Positions 31,077 to 40,900 are shown, counted from the stretch's first letter. The stretch is 56,059 nt of DNA from an uncultured Clostridia bacterium (GCA_934456295.1 CAKSHB010000006.1:1-56059), one strand, 5' to 3'. Notes: a model not told the origin generated them from the letters alone. A program made the numbers and translations.

Positions 31077-32021
31077 ATGGGAAAAACGGCATTTGTTTTC
31101 AGCGGCCAGGGGGCGCAGACGGTCGGCATGGGAAAAGAGCTTGCCGAAAATTTTGCGTGTGCAAACAGAGTATTTGACGAGGCGTCGGACGCACTCGGCA
31201 TGGATATGAAAAAGTTGGTATGGGAGAGCGACGATGAAACGCTGAAAATAACGGAAAATACACAGCCGGCAATACTTACGATGAGTGTGGCGGCGCTTCG
31301 TGTGCTTGAGGAAAAGGGATTTATGCCCGATGTTGTGGCGGGACTCAGCCTCGGCGAATATTCGGCTCATGTCGCAGCAAAATCGCTTATTTTTAAAGAT
31401 GCTGTTTGCCTTGTGAAAAAACGGGGTAAATATATGCAGGAAACCGTTCCCGAGGGCATAGGAGCTATGGCGGCGATTATTGCGCTTGATGCGGATAAGG
31501 TTCTGGAAAGCTGCTATGAGGCGTCGGAAAAGGGAATTGTTGAGTGCGCAAACTTTAACTGCCCCGGACAGATTGTCGTATCGGGCGAAAAGGCGGCTGT
31601 TGAGGCGTGCTGCGAAATTGCAAAGGAAAAGGGCGCAAAGAGAGCTATAGTTCTTCCTGTGAGCGCACCGTTTCATTGTTCAATGCTGCGTGAGGCGGGC
31701 GAAAAGCTTGCGCGTGAGCTTGAAAATGTGGAGGTTCATGATATGCAGATACCTCTTGTCACAAATGTGACGGCGGATTATCTTTCGGACAAGTCGCAGA
31801 TAAAGAAAACACTTATAAAGCAGGTAAGTTCATCGGTTCGCTGGGAGGAAAGCATACGCCGCATGATAGCTGACGGGGTTGATACTTTTGTTGAAGTCGG
31901 TCCGGGCAAGGCTTTGTGCGGATTTATCAAAAAAATCGACAGAAACGTAAAGGCATACAATGCCGAGGATATGGCGTCGATAACGACGGCAATTTCCGGA
32001 TTGGAGGAGAAAAATGATTGA
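31077..32021 (+). CDS. fabD: Malonyl-CoA:ACP malonyltransferase
   Basis: A 314-residue acyltransferase that loads malonate on ACP. The nucleophile is Ser91 in GLSLGEYSA (family consensus GHSLGE; Leu replaces His here, a common variant), with the second catalytic region at PVSAPFHCSML. FSGQGAQTVGMGKEL at the start and FVEVGPGKALCGFIKKI near the end are typical. GGGAGG lies 8 nt before ATG. It overlaps fabG by 8 nt, so the two are coupled. Confidence 0.95.
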   Translation: MGKTAFVFSGQGAQTVGMGKELAENFACANRVFDEASDALGMDMKKLVWESDDETLKITENTQPAILTMSVAALRVLEEKGFMPDVVAGLSLGEYSAHVAAKSLIFKDAVCLVKKRGKYMQETVPEGIGAMAAIIALDADKVLESCYEASEKGIVECANFNCPGQIVVSGEKAAVEACCEIAKEKGAKRAIVLPVSAPFHCSMLREAGEKLARELENVEVHDMQIPLVTNVTADYLSDKSQIKKTLIKQVSSSVRWEESIRRMIADGVDTFVEVGPGKALCGFIKKIDRNVKAYNAEDMASITTAISGLEEKND

Positions 32022-32760
32022 TTTAAGCGGAAAAACAGCGCTTGTAACGGGCGCAGGCAGAGGAATAGGAAAGCAGATAGCGCTCAGGCTGGCAGAGCTT
32101 GGGGCAGATGTTGCGATAAATGATATACCGTCGTCAGAGGACGCGGATAAAACTGCGCAGCAGATTATCGATATGGACCGCAAGGCGGTTGTATGCAAAT
32201 GCGACGTAAGAAATTTCGACGATGTGAGCGAAATGGTAAAAATAATACTTGACAAATTCGGAAAGCTTGATATATTAGTAAATAACGCAGGCATAACGCG
32301 CGACGGTCTTATAATGCGCATGAGCGATAAAGACTTTGACGATGTTATTGCGATAAACCTGAAGGGAGCGTTTAACTGCATAAAGGCAGTGACGCGTCCG
32401 ATGATGAAACAGCGCAGCGGCGCGATCGTGAATATGGCGTCTGTTGTGGGCGTTATGGGAAATGCGGGGCAGGCGAATTACTGTGCGTCAAAAGCGGGTC
32501 TTATCGGACTTACAAAATCGACGGCGCGCGAGCTTGCAAGCCGCGGCATACGTGCAAACGCAATTGCACCGGGATTTATTGAGTCTGCTATGACGGATAA
32601 GCTTTCGGACGAGATAAAGCAGGAGTATTTTAAAAATATTCCGCTTGCACGTTTCGGAACTGCCGACGATATTGCAAACACAGCCGCATTTTTGGCAAGC
32701 GACGCATCGTCGTATATAACGGGACAGGTAATACACATTGACGGCGGACTGTTAATGTAG
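32014..32760 (+). CDS. fabG: 3-oxoacyl-ACP reductase
   Basis: A 248-residue short-chain dehydrogenase that reduces 3-oxoacyl-ACP with NADPH. Cofactor motif GAGRGIG at 13-19, NNAG at 90-93, and the catalytic Ser143 and Tyr156-x3-Lys160 (NYCASK). The ending SYITGQVIHIDGGLLM is typical. Its start overlaps fabD; GGAGG lies inside the fabD end. It is followed by 185 nt with possible structured RNA before acpP. Confidence 0.95.
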   Translation: MIDLSGKTALVTGAGRGIGKQIALRLAELGADVAINDIPSSEDADKTAQQIIDMDRKAVVCKCDVRNFDDVSEMVKIILDKFGKLDILVNNAGITRDGLIMRMSDKDFDDVIAINLKGAFNCIKAVTRPMMKQRSGAIVNMASVVGVMGNAGQANYCASKAGLIGLTKSTARELASRGIRANAIAPGFIESAMTDKLSDEIKQEYFKNIPLARFGTADDIANTAAFLASDASSYITGQVIHIDGGLLM

Positions 32761-32820
32761 TATTATAAACAGATGAAAAAGCGGCTGCAAAAAAGCGAGC
32801 ATATGAAAGCTGTATATGTT

Positions 32821-32874
32821 AAGCCGAAAAAGGCTTTATCATATTTCGCCTTTCGGCACATATATTTTGTGCCG
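32821..32874 (+). other. Region with mutually exclusive hairpins between fabG and acpP
   Basis: Local hairpin 1: AAGCC/GGCTT (32821-32836). Local hairpin 2: CGGCACA/TGTGCCG (32854-32874), 7 perfect pairs. Alternative: GCCGAAA (32823-32829) plus GGC (32832-32834) pairs with GCC plus TTTCGGC (32848-32857), which destroys both local hairpins. No T-run follows. It may be a 3' end structure of the fabG message or a switch. Confidence 0.4.
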
Positions 32875-32892
32875 CAGGGGCATAATTACGGA

Positions 32893-32920
32893 TTGTCGTG
32901 ATTAAGATTTTTAGTAAAAT
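32893..32920 (+). promoter_or_regulatory. Candidate promoter for acpP
   Basis: TTGTCG (32893-32898), 16-bp spacer, TAAAAT (32915-32920), 25 nt before ATG 32946. A separate promoter would fit the high level of ACP. Confidence 0.45.
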
Positions 32921-32945
32921 ATTCTTTGGAAGGGGGGTGACATCA

Positions 32946-33173
32946 ATGTTTGACAAGGTAAAAGCGATTATTGTCGATCAGCTCGGAGTAGACGAGGACG
33001 CAGTTACGATGGAGGCGTCGTTTTTAGATGATCTGGGCGCTGATTCACTTGACATTGTTGAGCTTATTATGGCGCTTGAGGAGGAATTTGATTTGGAAAT
33101 TCCCGATGAAGAGGCTGAAAAGATTTCAACTGTCGGAGATGCGGTTAATTATATTACTTCCGCAAAGGCGTAA
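32946..33173 (+). CDS. acpP: Acyl carrier protein
   Basis: A 75-residue acidic four-helix protein. Ser34 in GADSLDIVEL is the 4'-phosphopantetheine site, with the usual upstream FLDDL and downstream EEEFDLEIPDEEAEKISTVGDAVNYI. It carries the growing acyl chain between the Fab enzymes around it. The frame continues to 32898, but the purine-rich GGAAGGGGGGTGA lies just before ATG 32946. Behind the stop is a very stable hairpin with a GAAA loop. Confidence 0.96.
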   Translation: MFDKVKAIIVDQLGVDEDAVTMEASFLDDLGADSLDIVELIMALEEEFDLEIPDEEAEKISTVGDAVNYITSAKA

Positions 33174-33188
33174 TGAAGGTGCACTTTG

Positions 33189-33214
33189 TGCGGCGGAGGG
33201 AAACCTTCGCCGCA
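33189..33214 (+). other. GAAA-tetraloop hairpin behind acpP
   Basis: TGCGGCGGAGG-GAAA-CCTTCGCCGCA: 11 pairs (two G-U or A-T near the loop) capped by a GNRA tetraloop, 15 nt after the acpP stop. No T-run follows (GATAAGTG), so it is not a classic terminator; it may block 3' exonucleases and raise acpP mRNA relative to fabF. Confidence 0.6.
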
Positions 33215-33358
33215 GATAAGTGAGGCAGACGTATTTATAAATTAACGTATGAGAATTTTTGATATTTTTGCCGAAAGGCTTTTTATATATCCTGAAAACA
33301 GGTAACAAACCGTGTTTATTTTAACCGGTATTTATTTTTGAAAGGAACGGTAGAAGAT

Positions 33359-34603
33359 ATGAGGAGAGTGGCTGTTACCGGTATCGGAGTTATAAGCCCG
33401 ATAGGTAATGATAAGGATACTTTTTGGAATAATGTAAAAAACGGAGTGTGCGGAATTGGCGAAGTGACGCGCTTTGACGCAAGAGACTACAGCTGCCGCG
33501 TTGCAGGCGAGGTCAAGGACTTTGAAGCCGAAAAATATATGGACAAAAAAGAAGCGCGCAGAATGGACCGTTATACGCAGTTTGCGGTTGCGGCGGCAAA
33601 AATGGCTCTTGATGACAGCAAAATAGATTTGGAAAAGACGGATTTGTACCGCGTCGGCGTTATTACGGGCTCGGGTATCGGCGGTATAGAAACGTTTGAA
33701 ATCCAGCACAGAAACCTTTTGGAAAAGGGACACGGAAGAGTAAGCCCGTTTTTTATCCCCATGATGATTTCCAACATAGCGGCGGCACAGATTGCGATTA
33801 TGACGGGCGCAAAGGGTGCAAACTTTAATGTTACGAGCGCATGCGCATCGGGCACAAATGCGATAGGCGAGGCATTCCGCCTTATAAAACAGGGCGGCTG
33901 CGATGTGATATTTGCCGGCGGATTTGAGGCGGCAATTACGCCGATATCATTTGCGGGATTTTGCAACATGAAAGCGCTGACAACAAGAAACGATGACCCG
34001 AAGAGAGCAAGCATACCGTTTGACGCGGAGCGCGACGGTTTTGTAATGGGTGAAGGCGGCGGCATGCTGATACTTGAGGAGCTTGAGCATGCAAAGAAAC
34101 GCGGCGCACACATATACTGTGAGATGGTCGGATACGGTGCAACCGATGACGCATATCATATAACCGCTCCGTCGCCCGACGGTGAAGGCGGTGCGCGTGC
34201 AATGAGTCTTGCTGTTGAAGAAGCAGGTATAGACACTTCCGAGGTTGATTATATAAACGCTCACGGCACATCGACACCGTATAACGACAAGTTTGAAACG
34301 GCGGCAATTAAAAGTGTGTTTAAAGAGCATGCAAAGAATATAGCAGTAAGCTCCACAAAGTCGATGACCGGTCATTTGCTGGGCGGTGCCGGCGGAGTTG
34401 AGGGCGCTATATGCGCGCTTTCGCTGGAGGAAGGCTTTATTCCCGCGACAATCGGCTATAAAAAAGCAGACCCCGACTGTGACCTTGACTATGTGACAGA
34501 GGGCGGAAGAAATCAGATCATAAATTATGCGCTGTCGAACTCACTCGGCTTCGGCGGTCATAACGCAAGCATACTGTTTAAAAAGTATGAACCGGACGCA
34601 TAA
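33359..34603 (+). CDS. fabF: 3-oxoacyl-ACP synthase II
   Basis: A 414-residue elongating condensing enzyme. The nucleophile Cys is in TSACASGTNA, with the two His in AHGTSTPYND and STKSMTGHLLGG, giving the KAS I/II Cys-His-His set; NALSNSLGFGGHNASILF-type ending (NYALSNSLGFGGHNASILFKKYE) is typical. ATG 33359 is chosen over the in-frame TTG at 33338, since the family begins MRRVAVTGIGVISPIG and AAAGGAACGG precedes it. It closes the fatty-acid cluster; tandem repeats follow its stop directly. Confidence 0.95.
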   Translation: MRRVAVTGIGVISPIGNDKDTFWNNVKNGVCGIGEVTRFDARDYSCRVAGEVKDFEAEKYMDKKEARRMDRYTQFAVAAAKMALDDSKIDLEKTDLYRVGVITGSGIGGIETFEIQHRNLLEKGHGRVSPFFIPMMISNIAAAQIAIMTGAKGANFNVTSACASGTNAIGEAFRLIKQGGCDVIFAGGFEAAITPISFAGFCNMKALTTRNDDPKRASIPFDAERDGFVMGEGGGMLILEELEHAKKRGAHIYCEMVGYGATDDAYHITAPSPDGEGGARAMSLAVEEAGIDTSEVDYINAHGTSTPYNDKFETAAIKSVFKEHAKNIAVSSTKSMTGHLLGGAGGVEGAICALSLEEGFIPATIGYKKADPDCDLDYVTEGGRNQIINYALSNSLGFGGHNASILFKKYEPDA

Positions 34604-34683
34604 TTTTTGCGGCATATGAATTTTGTGAAATATGAATTTTTTGCAAAATGTAATTTTTGCAGGATATGAATTTGCTGCACATG
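34602..34683. repeat. Five degenerate 15-17 bp tandem repeats between fabF and rnc
   Basis: Units begin at 34602, 34619, 34635, 34652 and 34669 and follow the pattern AATTTTTGC-x-x-x-ATATG. Units 1 and 4 differ at only two positions; units 2, 3 and 5 are more worn. They start at the fabF stop codon and fill the gap to the rnc ribosome site. There is no long ORF reading through them. Function unknown. Confidence 0.7.
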
Positions 34684-34707
34684 AAAAAGAAACGGAGAGT
34701 ATGAAAC

Positions 34708-35415
34708 ATGAGGGCGCAGGAGAGATTTTGTGAATTTGAGAAAAAAATAGGGTATGATTTCAAAAATAAGGATTTGCTGCGCCATGCGCTTTCGCATACA
34801 TCTTATATAAACGAGCACAAAAAGGAAAAAAGCGAAAGCAATGAACGGCTTGAGTTTCTGGGCGACGCAATTGTTGACATGGTGGTGAGCGACTATTTGT
34901 ACCGTCTTGACAGCAAAATGTCGGAGGGAGTTCTGACAAAGCTGCGCGCATGCGTTGTGTGCGAAGGTTCATTTGCGCGTGTTGCGTCAAAAATGGATTA
35001 CGGCAGTTATCTGCTGCTCGGAAAAGGCGAGGAGGCAACGGGTGGACGTCAGCGTTCATCGGTGCTTGCGGACGCATTTGAGGCAGTTGTTGCGGCGATG
35101 TATCTTGACAGCGGTATCGAAACGGTGTCAGAATGGATTATATCAAAGCTCAAGGGAGAAATTGAGCTTGCAATGCAGGGACGCCTCACAAAGGACTACA
35201 AAACGCTTTTGCAGGAGGCGGTGCAAAAAGGAGTGCACGGCAGGGTGACGTATGATATTGTTGACGAATACGGACCCGACCATGCAAAAACGTTTTGCGC
35301 CGAGGTGTTTATTGACGGTGAGCGTATGGCGAGCGGCAGCGGTACAAGCAAAAAAGACGCAGAACAGGCGGCGGCGAGTGCGGCGCTTAAATTAGTGACG
35401 AAAAATGACAGATAG
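34708..35415 (+). CDS. rnc: Ribonuclease III
   Basis: A 235-residue double-strand RNA endonuclease that matures rRNA and some mRNAs. The RNase III signature ERLEFLGDAIVDMVVSDYLY holds the metal-binding Glu/Asp, with a second acidic site in DAFEAVVAAMYLDSG. The C-terminal double-stranded RNA-binding domain spans about 160-232 (KTLLQEAVQKG, GEFVDGERMASGSGTSKKDAEQAAASAAL-like end). GGAGAG lies 8 nt before ATG 34708. The order rnc-radical SAM-smc-ftsY is common in Clostridia. A terminator follows. Confidence 0.95.
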   Translation: MRAQERFCEFEKKIGYDFKNKDLLRHALSHTSYINEHKKEKSESNERLEFLGDAIVDMVVSDYLYRLDSKMSEGVLTKLRACVVCEGSFARVASKMDYGSYLLLGKGEEATGGRQRSSVLADAFEAVVAAMYLDSGIETVSEWIISKLKGEIELAMQGRLTKDYKTLLQEAVQKGVHGRVTYDIVDEYGPDHAKTFCAEVFIDGERMASGSGTSKKDAEQAAASAALKLVTKNDR

Positions 35416-35424
35416 TAAAAGAGC

Positions 35425-35458
35425 AAACTGTCGGCTTTTATACCGACAGTTTATTTTT
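35425..35458 (+). terminator. Terminator after rnc
   Basis: AAACTGTCGG pairs perfectly with CCGACAGTTT (10 bp) around an 8-nt loop, then ATTTTTG. It lies 10 nt past the rnc stop and ends the fab-rnc unit. Confidence 0.88.
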
Positions 35459-35518
35459 GTGCTCTGTTTTGGCGATGTATTCGCCGAAAAATGTATTTTT
35501 GGGAATGAGTGAATAATT

Positions 35519-36547
35519 ATGAGAAAAATTAATATACCGATTTTTGTTTCGCATATGGGCTGCATGCATGCGTGCGTATTCTGTAATCAGAAGCGTATAA
35601 CGGGCATGGGCGGTTCGGTTACTCCGGCTCAGGCAGATGAGATGATACAAAGAGCGGTAAAAACTATTGATAAGGGAAATGCGAGAACGGAGATTGCCTT
35701 TTTCGGCGGAAGTTTTACTGCTATAGATATTGATGAGCAGGAGGCTCTTCTGAAAGTTGCAAATAAGTATATAAAAAGCGGCGATGTCTGCGGTATACGC
35801 TTGTCCACACGCCCCGACTGTATTGATGAAAAGGAGCTTGCACTGCTTAAAAAATACGGCGTGACAAGCATTGAGCTGGGTGTGCAGTCAACGGACAGCC
35901 ATGTGCTTGAAATAAGCAGGCGCGGACATACCTATGACGACGTTGTGCGTGCGTCGCGCCTTATAAAATCATGGGGGTTTGAGCTTGGGCTTCAGATGAT
36001 GCTCGGGCTTCCGGGCGATACGGCGCAAAAATCATTGCAGACAGCGCGCGACATAATATCGCTTTGCCCCGATACGGCGAGAATTTACCCTACACTGGTA
36101 ATACGTGACAGTGCGCTTGCGGATATGTATGAGCGCGGCGAATATGTGCCGCTTTCGCTTGATGAGGCGGTAGGATTATGCGCACAGATATATGAGATGT
36201 TTAAAGAAAGCGGTATTGAGGTTTTGCGCATGGGGCTTATGGCCTCGGAGGATTTGTGCGGCGGCAGAGGAATTATTGCAGGGCCGTTCCACCCGTCATT
36301 CGGAGAGCTTGTACTGTCAAAAATATTTCTCCGCCGTGAAAAAATGATGATTGAGGAGCATATGGCAGAAAAAAACTGCGGCGGAGAGGTGCTGTTTTTA
36401 GTAAATCCGCGCGATTTGTCAAAGGCTGTGGGCAACAGGAGAAAGAATATTATTGCGCTTGAAAGTGAATACAATGTAAAGATTGAAATAAAGTGCGGCG
36501 AAAATGTTGAACGCGGTAAAATATTGTGGTACAATAAAAATGAATAG
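35519..36547 (+). CDS. Radical SAM protein, Elp3/YhcC-like
   Basis: A 342-residue radical SAM enzyme. The cluster motif is C15-x3-C19-x2-C22 (CMHACVFC), which binds the [4Fe-4S] that cleaves SAM. Further blocks, AFFGGSFTAID, STRPDCIDEKELALLKKYGVTSIELGVQS, LQMMLGLPGDT and RIYPTLVIRDSALADMYERGEY, resemble the Elp3/YhcC branch with a Radical_SAM_C tail, but there is no acetyltransferase domain. The reaction is unknown. It often lies between rnc and smc in Clostridia, which points to a conserved housekeeping role, perhaps RNA modification (inference). ATG 35519; the site GGGAATGAG upstream is weak. Confidence 0.82.
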   Translation: MRKINIPIFVSHMGCMHACVFCNQKRITGMGGSVTPAQADEMIQRAVKTIDKGNARTEIAFFGGSFTAIDIDEQEALLKVANKYIKSGDVCGIRLSTRPDCIDEKELALLKKYGVTSIELGVQSTDSHVLEISRRGHTYDDVVRASRLIKSWGFELGLQMMLGLPGDTAQKSLQTARDIISLCPDTARIYPTLVIRDSALADMYERGEYVPLSLDEAVGLCAQIYEMFKESGIEVLRMGLMASEDLCGGRGIIAGPFHPSFGELVLSKIFLRREKMMIEEHMAEKNCGGEVLFLVNPRDLSKAVGNRRKNIIALESEYNVKIEIKCGENVERGKILWYNKNE

Positions 36548-36570
36548 GCTGCAGCCGGAGTATGTGAAAT

Positions 36571-37953
36571 GTGATTGGAAATCGGGACGTTTCGGTTATA
36601 GCCGGAACGGGTGATAATATGGACATGACTTCGGGCTCGCTGGGCAGGCAGATACTGCGTTTCAGTATGCCGCTTATGATATCAAATTTATTGCAGGTAT
36701 TTTTTAATATATCGGATATTGCGATTGTCGGGAAATTTTCCGGCTCGGAAGCGCTTGGGGCGGTTGGTTCGACAACTATCCTCATAAGTCTGTTTACGGG
36801 ATTTCTTATAGGGCTGGGCAGCGGTGTAAATGTGCTCGCCGCAAGATACCTCGGACAGAAGAATGATACTGCTGTCAGAGAGGTTGTACATTCGTCGGCC
36901 ATAATCTGCTTTATATTCGGTATGGCGCTTCTTATAATCGGAATTGCTTTTTCGGGTGCACTGCTTGAGCTTATGAATACAAAAGAAGAGCTTTTGGAGG
37001 GGGCAAAGCTGTATCTGAGGATATATTTTCTGGGTATGCCCGCTCTTGCCGTATATAATTTCGGTAATGCCGTTTTAAGTGCGGCAGGCGATACGAAAAG
37101 ACCGCTTTATTATCTGCTTGCCGCAGGAATAATAAATATTGCGCTGAATTTGTTTTTTGTTATAGTTCTGAAAAGAAGTGTTGACGGAGTTGCAATGGCA
37201 AGCATTATTTCGCAGTACATTTCGGCGGCGCTGATTGTGCTGTTTCTTGTAAAAAACGAGCTTGCTTACGGACTTAGTGCAAAATATATGAGGCTGAGCG
37301 GAAAACATGCTGTCGATATTTTAAAGCTCGGACTTCCGTCGGGATTTCAGAATGCGATATTTGCGATTGCGAATTTATTTATACAGACAGGAGTAAACAG
37401 CTTTGATGCCGTAACCGTTGAGGGAAATGCCGCGGCGGCAAATGCCGACCCGCTTGTATATGACGTGATGGCGGCATTTTATATGGCATGCTCGACGTTC
37501 ATGAGTCAGAATTACGGTGCGGGAAATAAAAAGCGCGTGATAAAAAGCTACTACATATCGCTTGCGTATTCTTTTGGCGCAGGCGCAGTTCTCGGATTGG
37601 CGCTTGTTGTTTTCGGCGACCGGTTTTTATCGCTTTCCGCAAACGAACAGCAGGTTATAGATGAGGGTATGGCAAGGCTGAAGGTAATGGGCTTTTCTTA
37701 TGCGATATCGGCTTTTATGGATTGTACGATTGCCGCCTCGCGCGGTCTCGGTAAAACAATTGTGCCGACAGCTATTGTTATAATGGGCTCATGCGTATTC
37801 CGCATAGTGTGGATATATACCGTGTTTGCATACTTTCAGACGATTTTTTCGCTTTATCTGTTATATGCCTTTTCATGGGCAATTACGGCTGTGGCTGAGA
37901 TTATATATTTTGCTGTTATATATAAAAAGACTGCGTGCGGCGCGGAAACGTAA
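36571..37953 (+). CDS. MATE family exporter (second)
   Basis: Up to 460 residues with about twelve membrane helices. MDMTSGSLGRQILRFSMPLMISNLLQVFFNISDIAIVGKFSGSEALGAVGSTT is the classic MATE opening, and the second bundle shows NAIFAIANLFIQTGVNSF and an MAAFYMACSTFMSQNYGAG block. It exports unknown compounds with Na+ or H+. The start is unsure: GTG 36571 has CGGAG 10 nt upstream, but ATG 36619 is nearer the family N-terminus and has only a weak GGTGAT site. It is not closely related to the MATE protein at 25613. It lies between the radical SAM gene and smc on the same strand. Confidence 0.88.
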   Translation: MIGNRDVSVIAGTGDNMDMTSGSLGRQILRFSMPLMISNLLQVFFNISDIAIVGKFSGSEALGAVGSTTILISLFTGFLIGLGSGVNVLAARYLGQKNDTAVREVVHSSAIICFIFGMALLIIGIAFSGALLELMNTKEELLEGAKLYLRIYFLGMPALAVYNFGNAVLSAAGDTKRPLYYLLAAGIINIALNLFFVIVLKRSVDGVAMASIISQYISAALIVLFLVKNELAYGLSAKYMRLSGKHAVDILKLGLPSGFQNAIFAIANLFIQTGVNSFDAVTVEGNAAAANADPLVYDVMAAFYMACSTFMSQNYGAGNKKRVIKSYYISLAYSFGAGAVLGLALVVFGDRFLSLSANEQQVIDEGMARLKVMGFSYAISAFMDCTIAASRGLGKTIVPTAIVIMGSCVFRIVWIYTVFAYFQTIFSLYLLYAFSWAITAVAEIIYFAVIYKKTACGAET

Positions 37954-37992
37954 GTTATTAATGCCGCTTATGCGTGCGAAGGGGAGAGTTTT

Positions 37993-40900
37993 TTGTATTT
38001 AAAAGGAATTGAGCTGACCGGATTTAAATCCTTTGCCGACAAAACGCGCCTGAGCTTTGAGCCGGGGGTTACATCGGTAGTCGGTCCGAACGGAAGCGGA
38101 AAAAGCAATATTTCCGACGCAATCCGATGGGTTATGGGTGAAATGAGCGCAAAAAGCCTGCGCGGTTCAAGCATGCAGGATGTTATTTTTGCGGGCACAC
38201 AGGCGCGCAAGCCGCTCGGATTTGCGCAGGTAAGTCTGACGCTTGATAATTCCGACCATGCGATGGATATAGAATATGACGAGGTAACGGTTGCAAGACG
38301 TGTGTACCGCTCCGGCGAGGGTGAATACTACATAAACGGCGCCGCATGCCGTTTAAAGGATATACATGAGCTGTTTATGGACACGGGACTCGGACGTGAG
38401 GGCTATTCGATTATCGGTCAGGGCAAGGTGAACGAAATCATATCGGGCAAAGCCGATGACAGAAGGTATATATTTGATGAGGCTGCCGGCATATCAAAAT
38501 TCCGCCACCGCAAAGAGGAGGCGGAACGCAAGCTCTTGCAGACAGAGGACAATCTTGTGCGCATAAACGATATTGTGTCCGAGCTTTCGTCACAGCTTGA
38601 GCCGCTCCTCAGACAGTCACAGAAGGCAAAAAAATACCTTGATTTGCGCGAGGAAATGAAAAAGCTTGAAATAAATGTATTTATCCGCAGTGTTGAAAAA
38701 CTGAGGCAGGATATCGGCGCTATCAATGAAAAGTTTGAAATTGTAACGCGGCAGCTTGCGGATATGCAGGCTGACAGCACAAAGTCAGATGAGGAAATCG
38801 AGAGACTGAATAATCTTGCGGACAGCCTTGATAAGGAAATTGAGCAGAAACGTGCCGAAAGCGAAGAGGCACAGCTTGCGGCAAAGGGCGTTCTGGGTGA
38901 AATTGAGGTGCTGAAAAACAACATAGAGTCAAATGAAAAGCTTATTTTGAGGATTGAACAGGAAATAGAAGGCAGACATAAAAAGATTGATGAGCTTGAC
39001 AATGCGGCAAAGGGGCTTGAAGAAAGCAAAATTCAAAAAAATGAGGAGCTTATTTCTGCGCAGGGGCAGGCAGATGAGCTTTCGGGGAAAAATGCCGAAA
39101 TGCAGTCGCAGACATTGCAGCTTGCTGCTGAGGTGAATACGCTGAAGGCAGAGGTTATTGAAAAGCTTAACGCCATAACGGCGCTTAAATCGGAGCTTGG
39201 CTCGCTTGAGGCTTTTAAAAAAAGCTTTACACAGCGTGCCGATGCGATTGAAACGGAGCGCAAAAGCATGGGCGAAGAGCTTGAAAAAATAGAGAGTTCG
39301 CTTGAGGAGGCGAAAAAGTCGCTTGATAGCTCAAACGAGCGCGCGAAAAAGAGCAGAGAGGCGCTTGGTGAGCTTGATGCGGAGATAAATGAAAATCACA
39401 TAAGCTATGATGAGCTTAAAAAGAATGCGGACGAAAAGGGAGCGATTCTCTCACGCGAACTGTCAAAGCTGCAAATGCTGCGTGAGATGGAGCGCGATTT
39501 TGAGGGATTTGCGAAAAGCGTAAAGGGAATACTTACGGCACATGAGCACGGCAGATTGGGCGGCGCGAAGATATACGGCGCTCTGTCGTCACTTATCGAA
39601 GTCGGCGGCAGATATGCCACGGCGGTTGAGGCTCTTTTGGGCGGTGCTTTGCAGAATGTCGTTGTGGACAGTGAACGCGACGCTGCTGCGGCAATTTCAT
39701 ATCTGAAGGAAAATCATATCGGGCGCGTTACATTTCTGCCGGTATCGGCAGTGCGCGGAAAAACGCTTGAAAACGAAGCACAGATAAGCACACAGAAGGG
39801 CTATATCGGAATTGCGAGCAAGCTTGTGACATATAATGAGCGCTATGATGGCATAGTAAAAAGTCTGCTTGGACGATGCGTGGTTGTTGACAGTATGGAC
39901 AATGCGATTGCTATGAGCAAAAAATTCGGCTACAAATTCCGCATAGCGACGCTTGAGGGAGAATTGTTTAATGCGGGCGGTTCGATAACCGGCGGCAGCA
40001 TGAATCGTTCGACAGGTATACTGAGCCGTGCGTCGCAGATAAAGGAGCTTCAGGCGAGCAGCTCGGAGAATAAAAAAGAACTTGAGTCGCTGAGAGAAAA
40101 AATGAAAACGGCAGAAAGCGCACTGACGGGGCTTGAGGCACGCAGAAAGGGAACTGATACACTTTTGCGCATGGCTGAGCAGGAGGCGGCACGTGCCGAA
40201 ACGGAGCTTGAACATATCAAAATGATGGCTGAGGCGAAGAAAAATTCGGGCGAGTCGATAGAAAGCGAACTTTTGCAGCTTACGGAACAGATAAGCGATA
40301 CAAATACGCGCATAGCCGAGATGATAAACAGAACAACGAAAGCAGAGCTTGATATTGAGGAGCAGAATGTTCTGATCGGCGAAAAGGAGAAAGAGCTTGC
40401 GGAGCTTTCACAGCGGCAGCATGAGCTTGGCGAAAAGCTTGGCGAAAAAAATGTCATCATTGCCGGTATGCGCAAAGATGTTGCGGCGGCTGAGTACATG
40501 ATTGGCGAAAATGTGCGCGCAAAAAGCGACACGCTTGCGGAGATTGATGAAAAGAAGAAGGACATAGAGGGCATAAAGGATAAAAACGCTCTGATTTGTG
40601 TGCAGATAGAGGAAAAGAACACAAAAATCGAGAGCGAGAAGGCAAAGAGCGATGAAATACTCGCGCACATACAGGAGCTTAATGCGAAACGTGACGAAAC
40701 AAGGGCTCTTGCGCGCAGAAGCATAGATGAAAGTAAGGAAGTGCGCGAGAAGGTATATGCGCTAAAAGAGGAACAGAACAGGCTTGACGGCAGGCGTGAG
40801 AAGATTGAAAACGATATTGAGTCTGCAACGGCGAAAATGTGGGAAGAATATGAAGTGACAATTCTGAGTGCAAAGGAGTATGAGAGCGACATTGGTTCGG

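Noticed and set aside
33296..33330. GCC-GAAA-GGC followed by T residues (near 33271) as a terminator before fabF
   Set aside because: The stem is only three pairs, too short to end transcription.
33316..33340. ACCGGT-centred sequence upstream of fabF as a second FapR site
   Set aside because: The centre lacks the extra base and the flanks are not symmetric, unlike the site before fapR.
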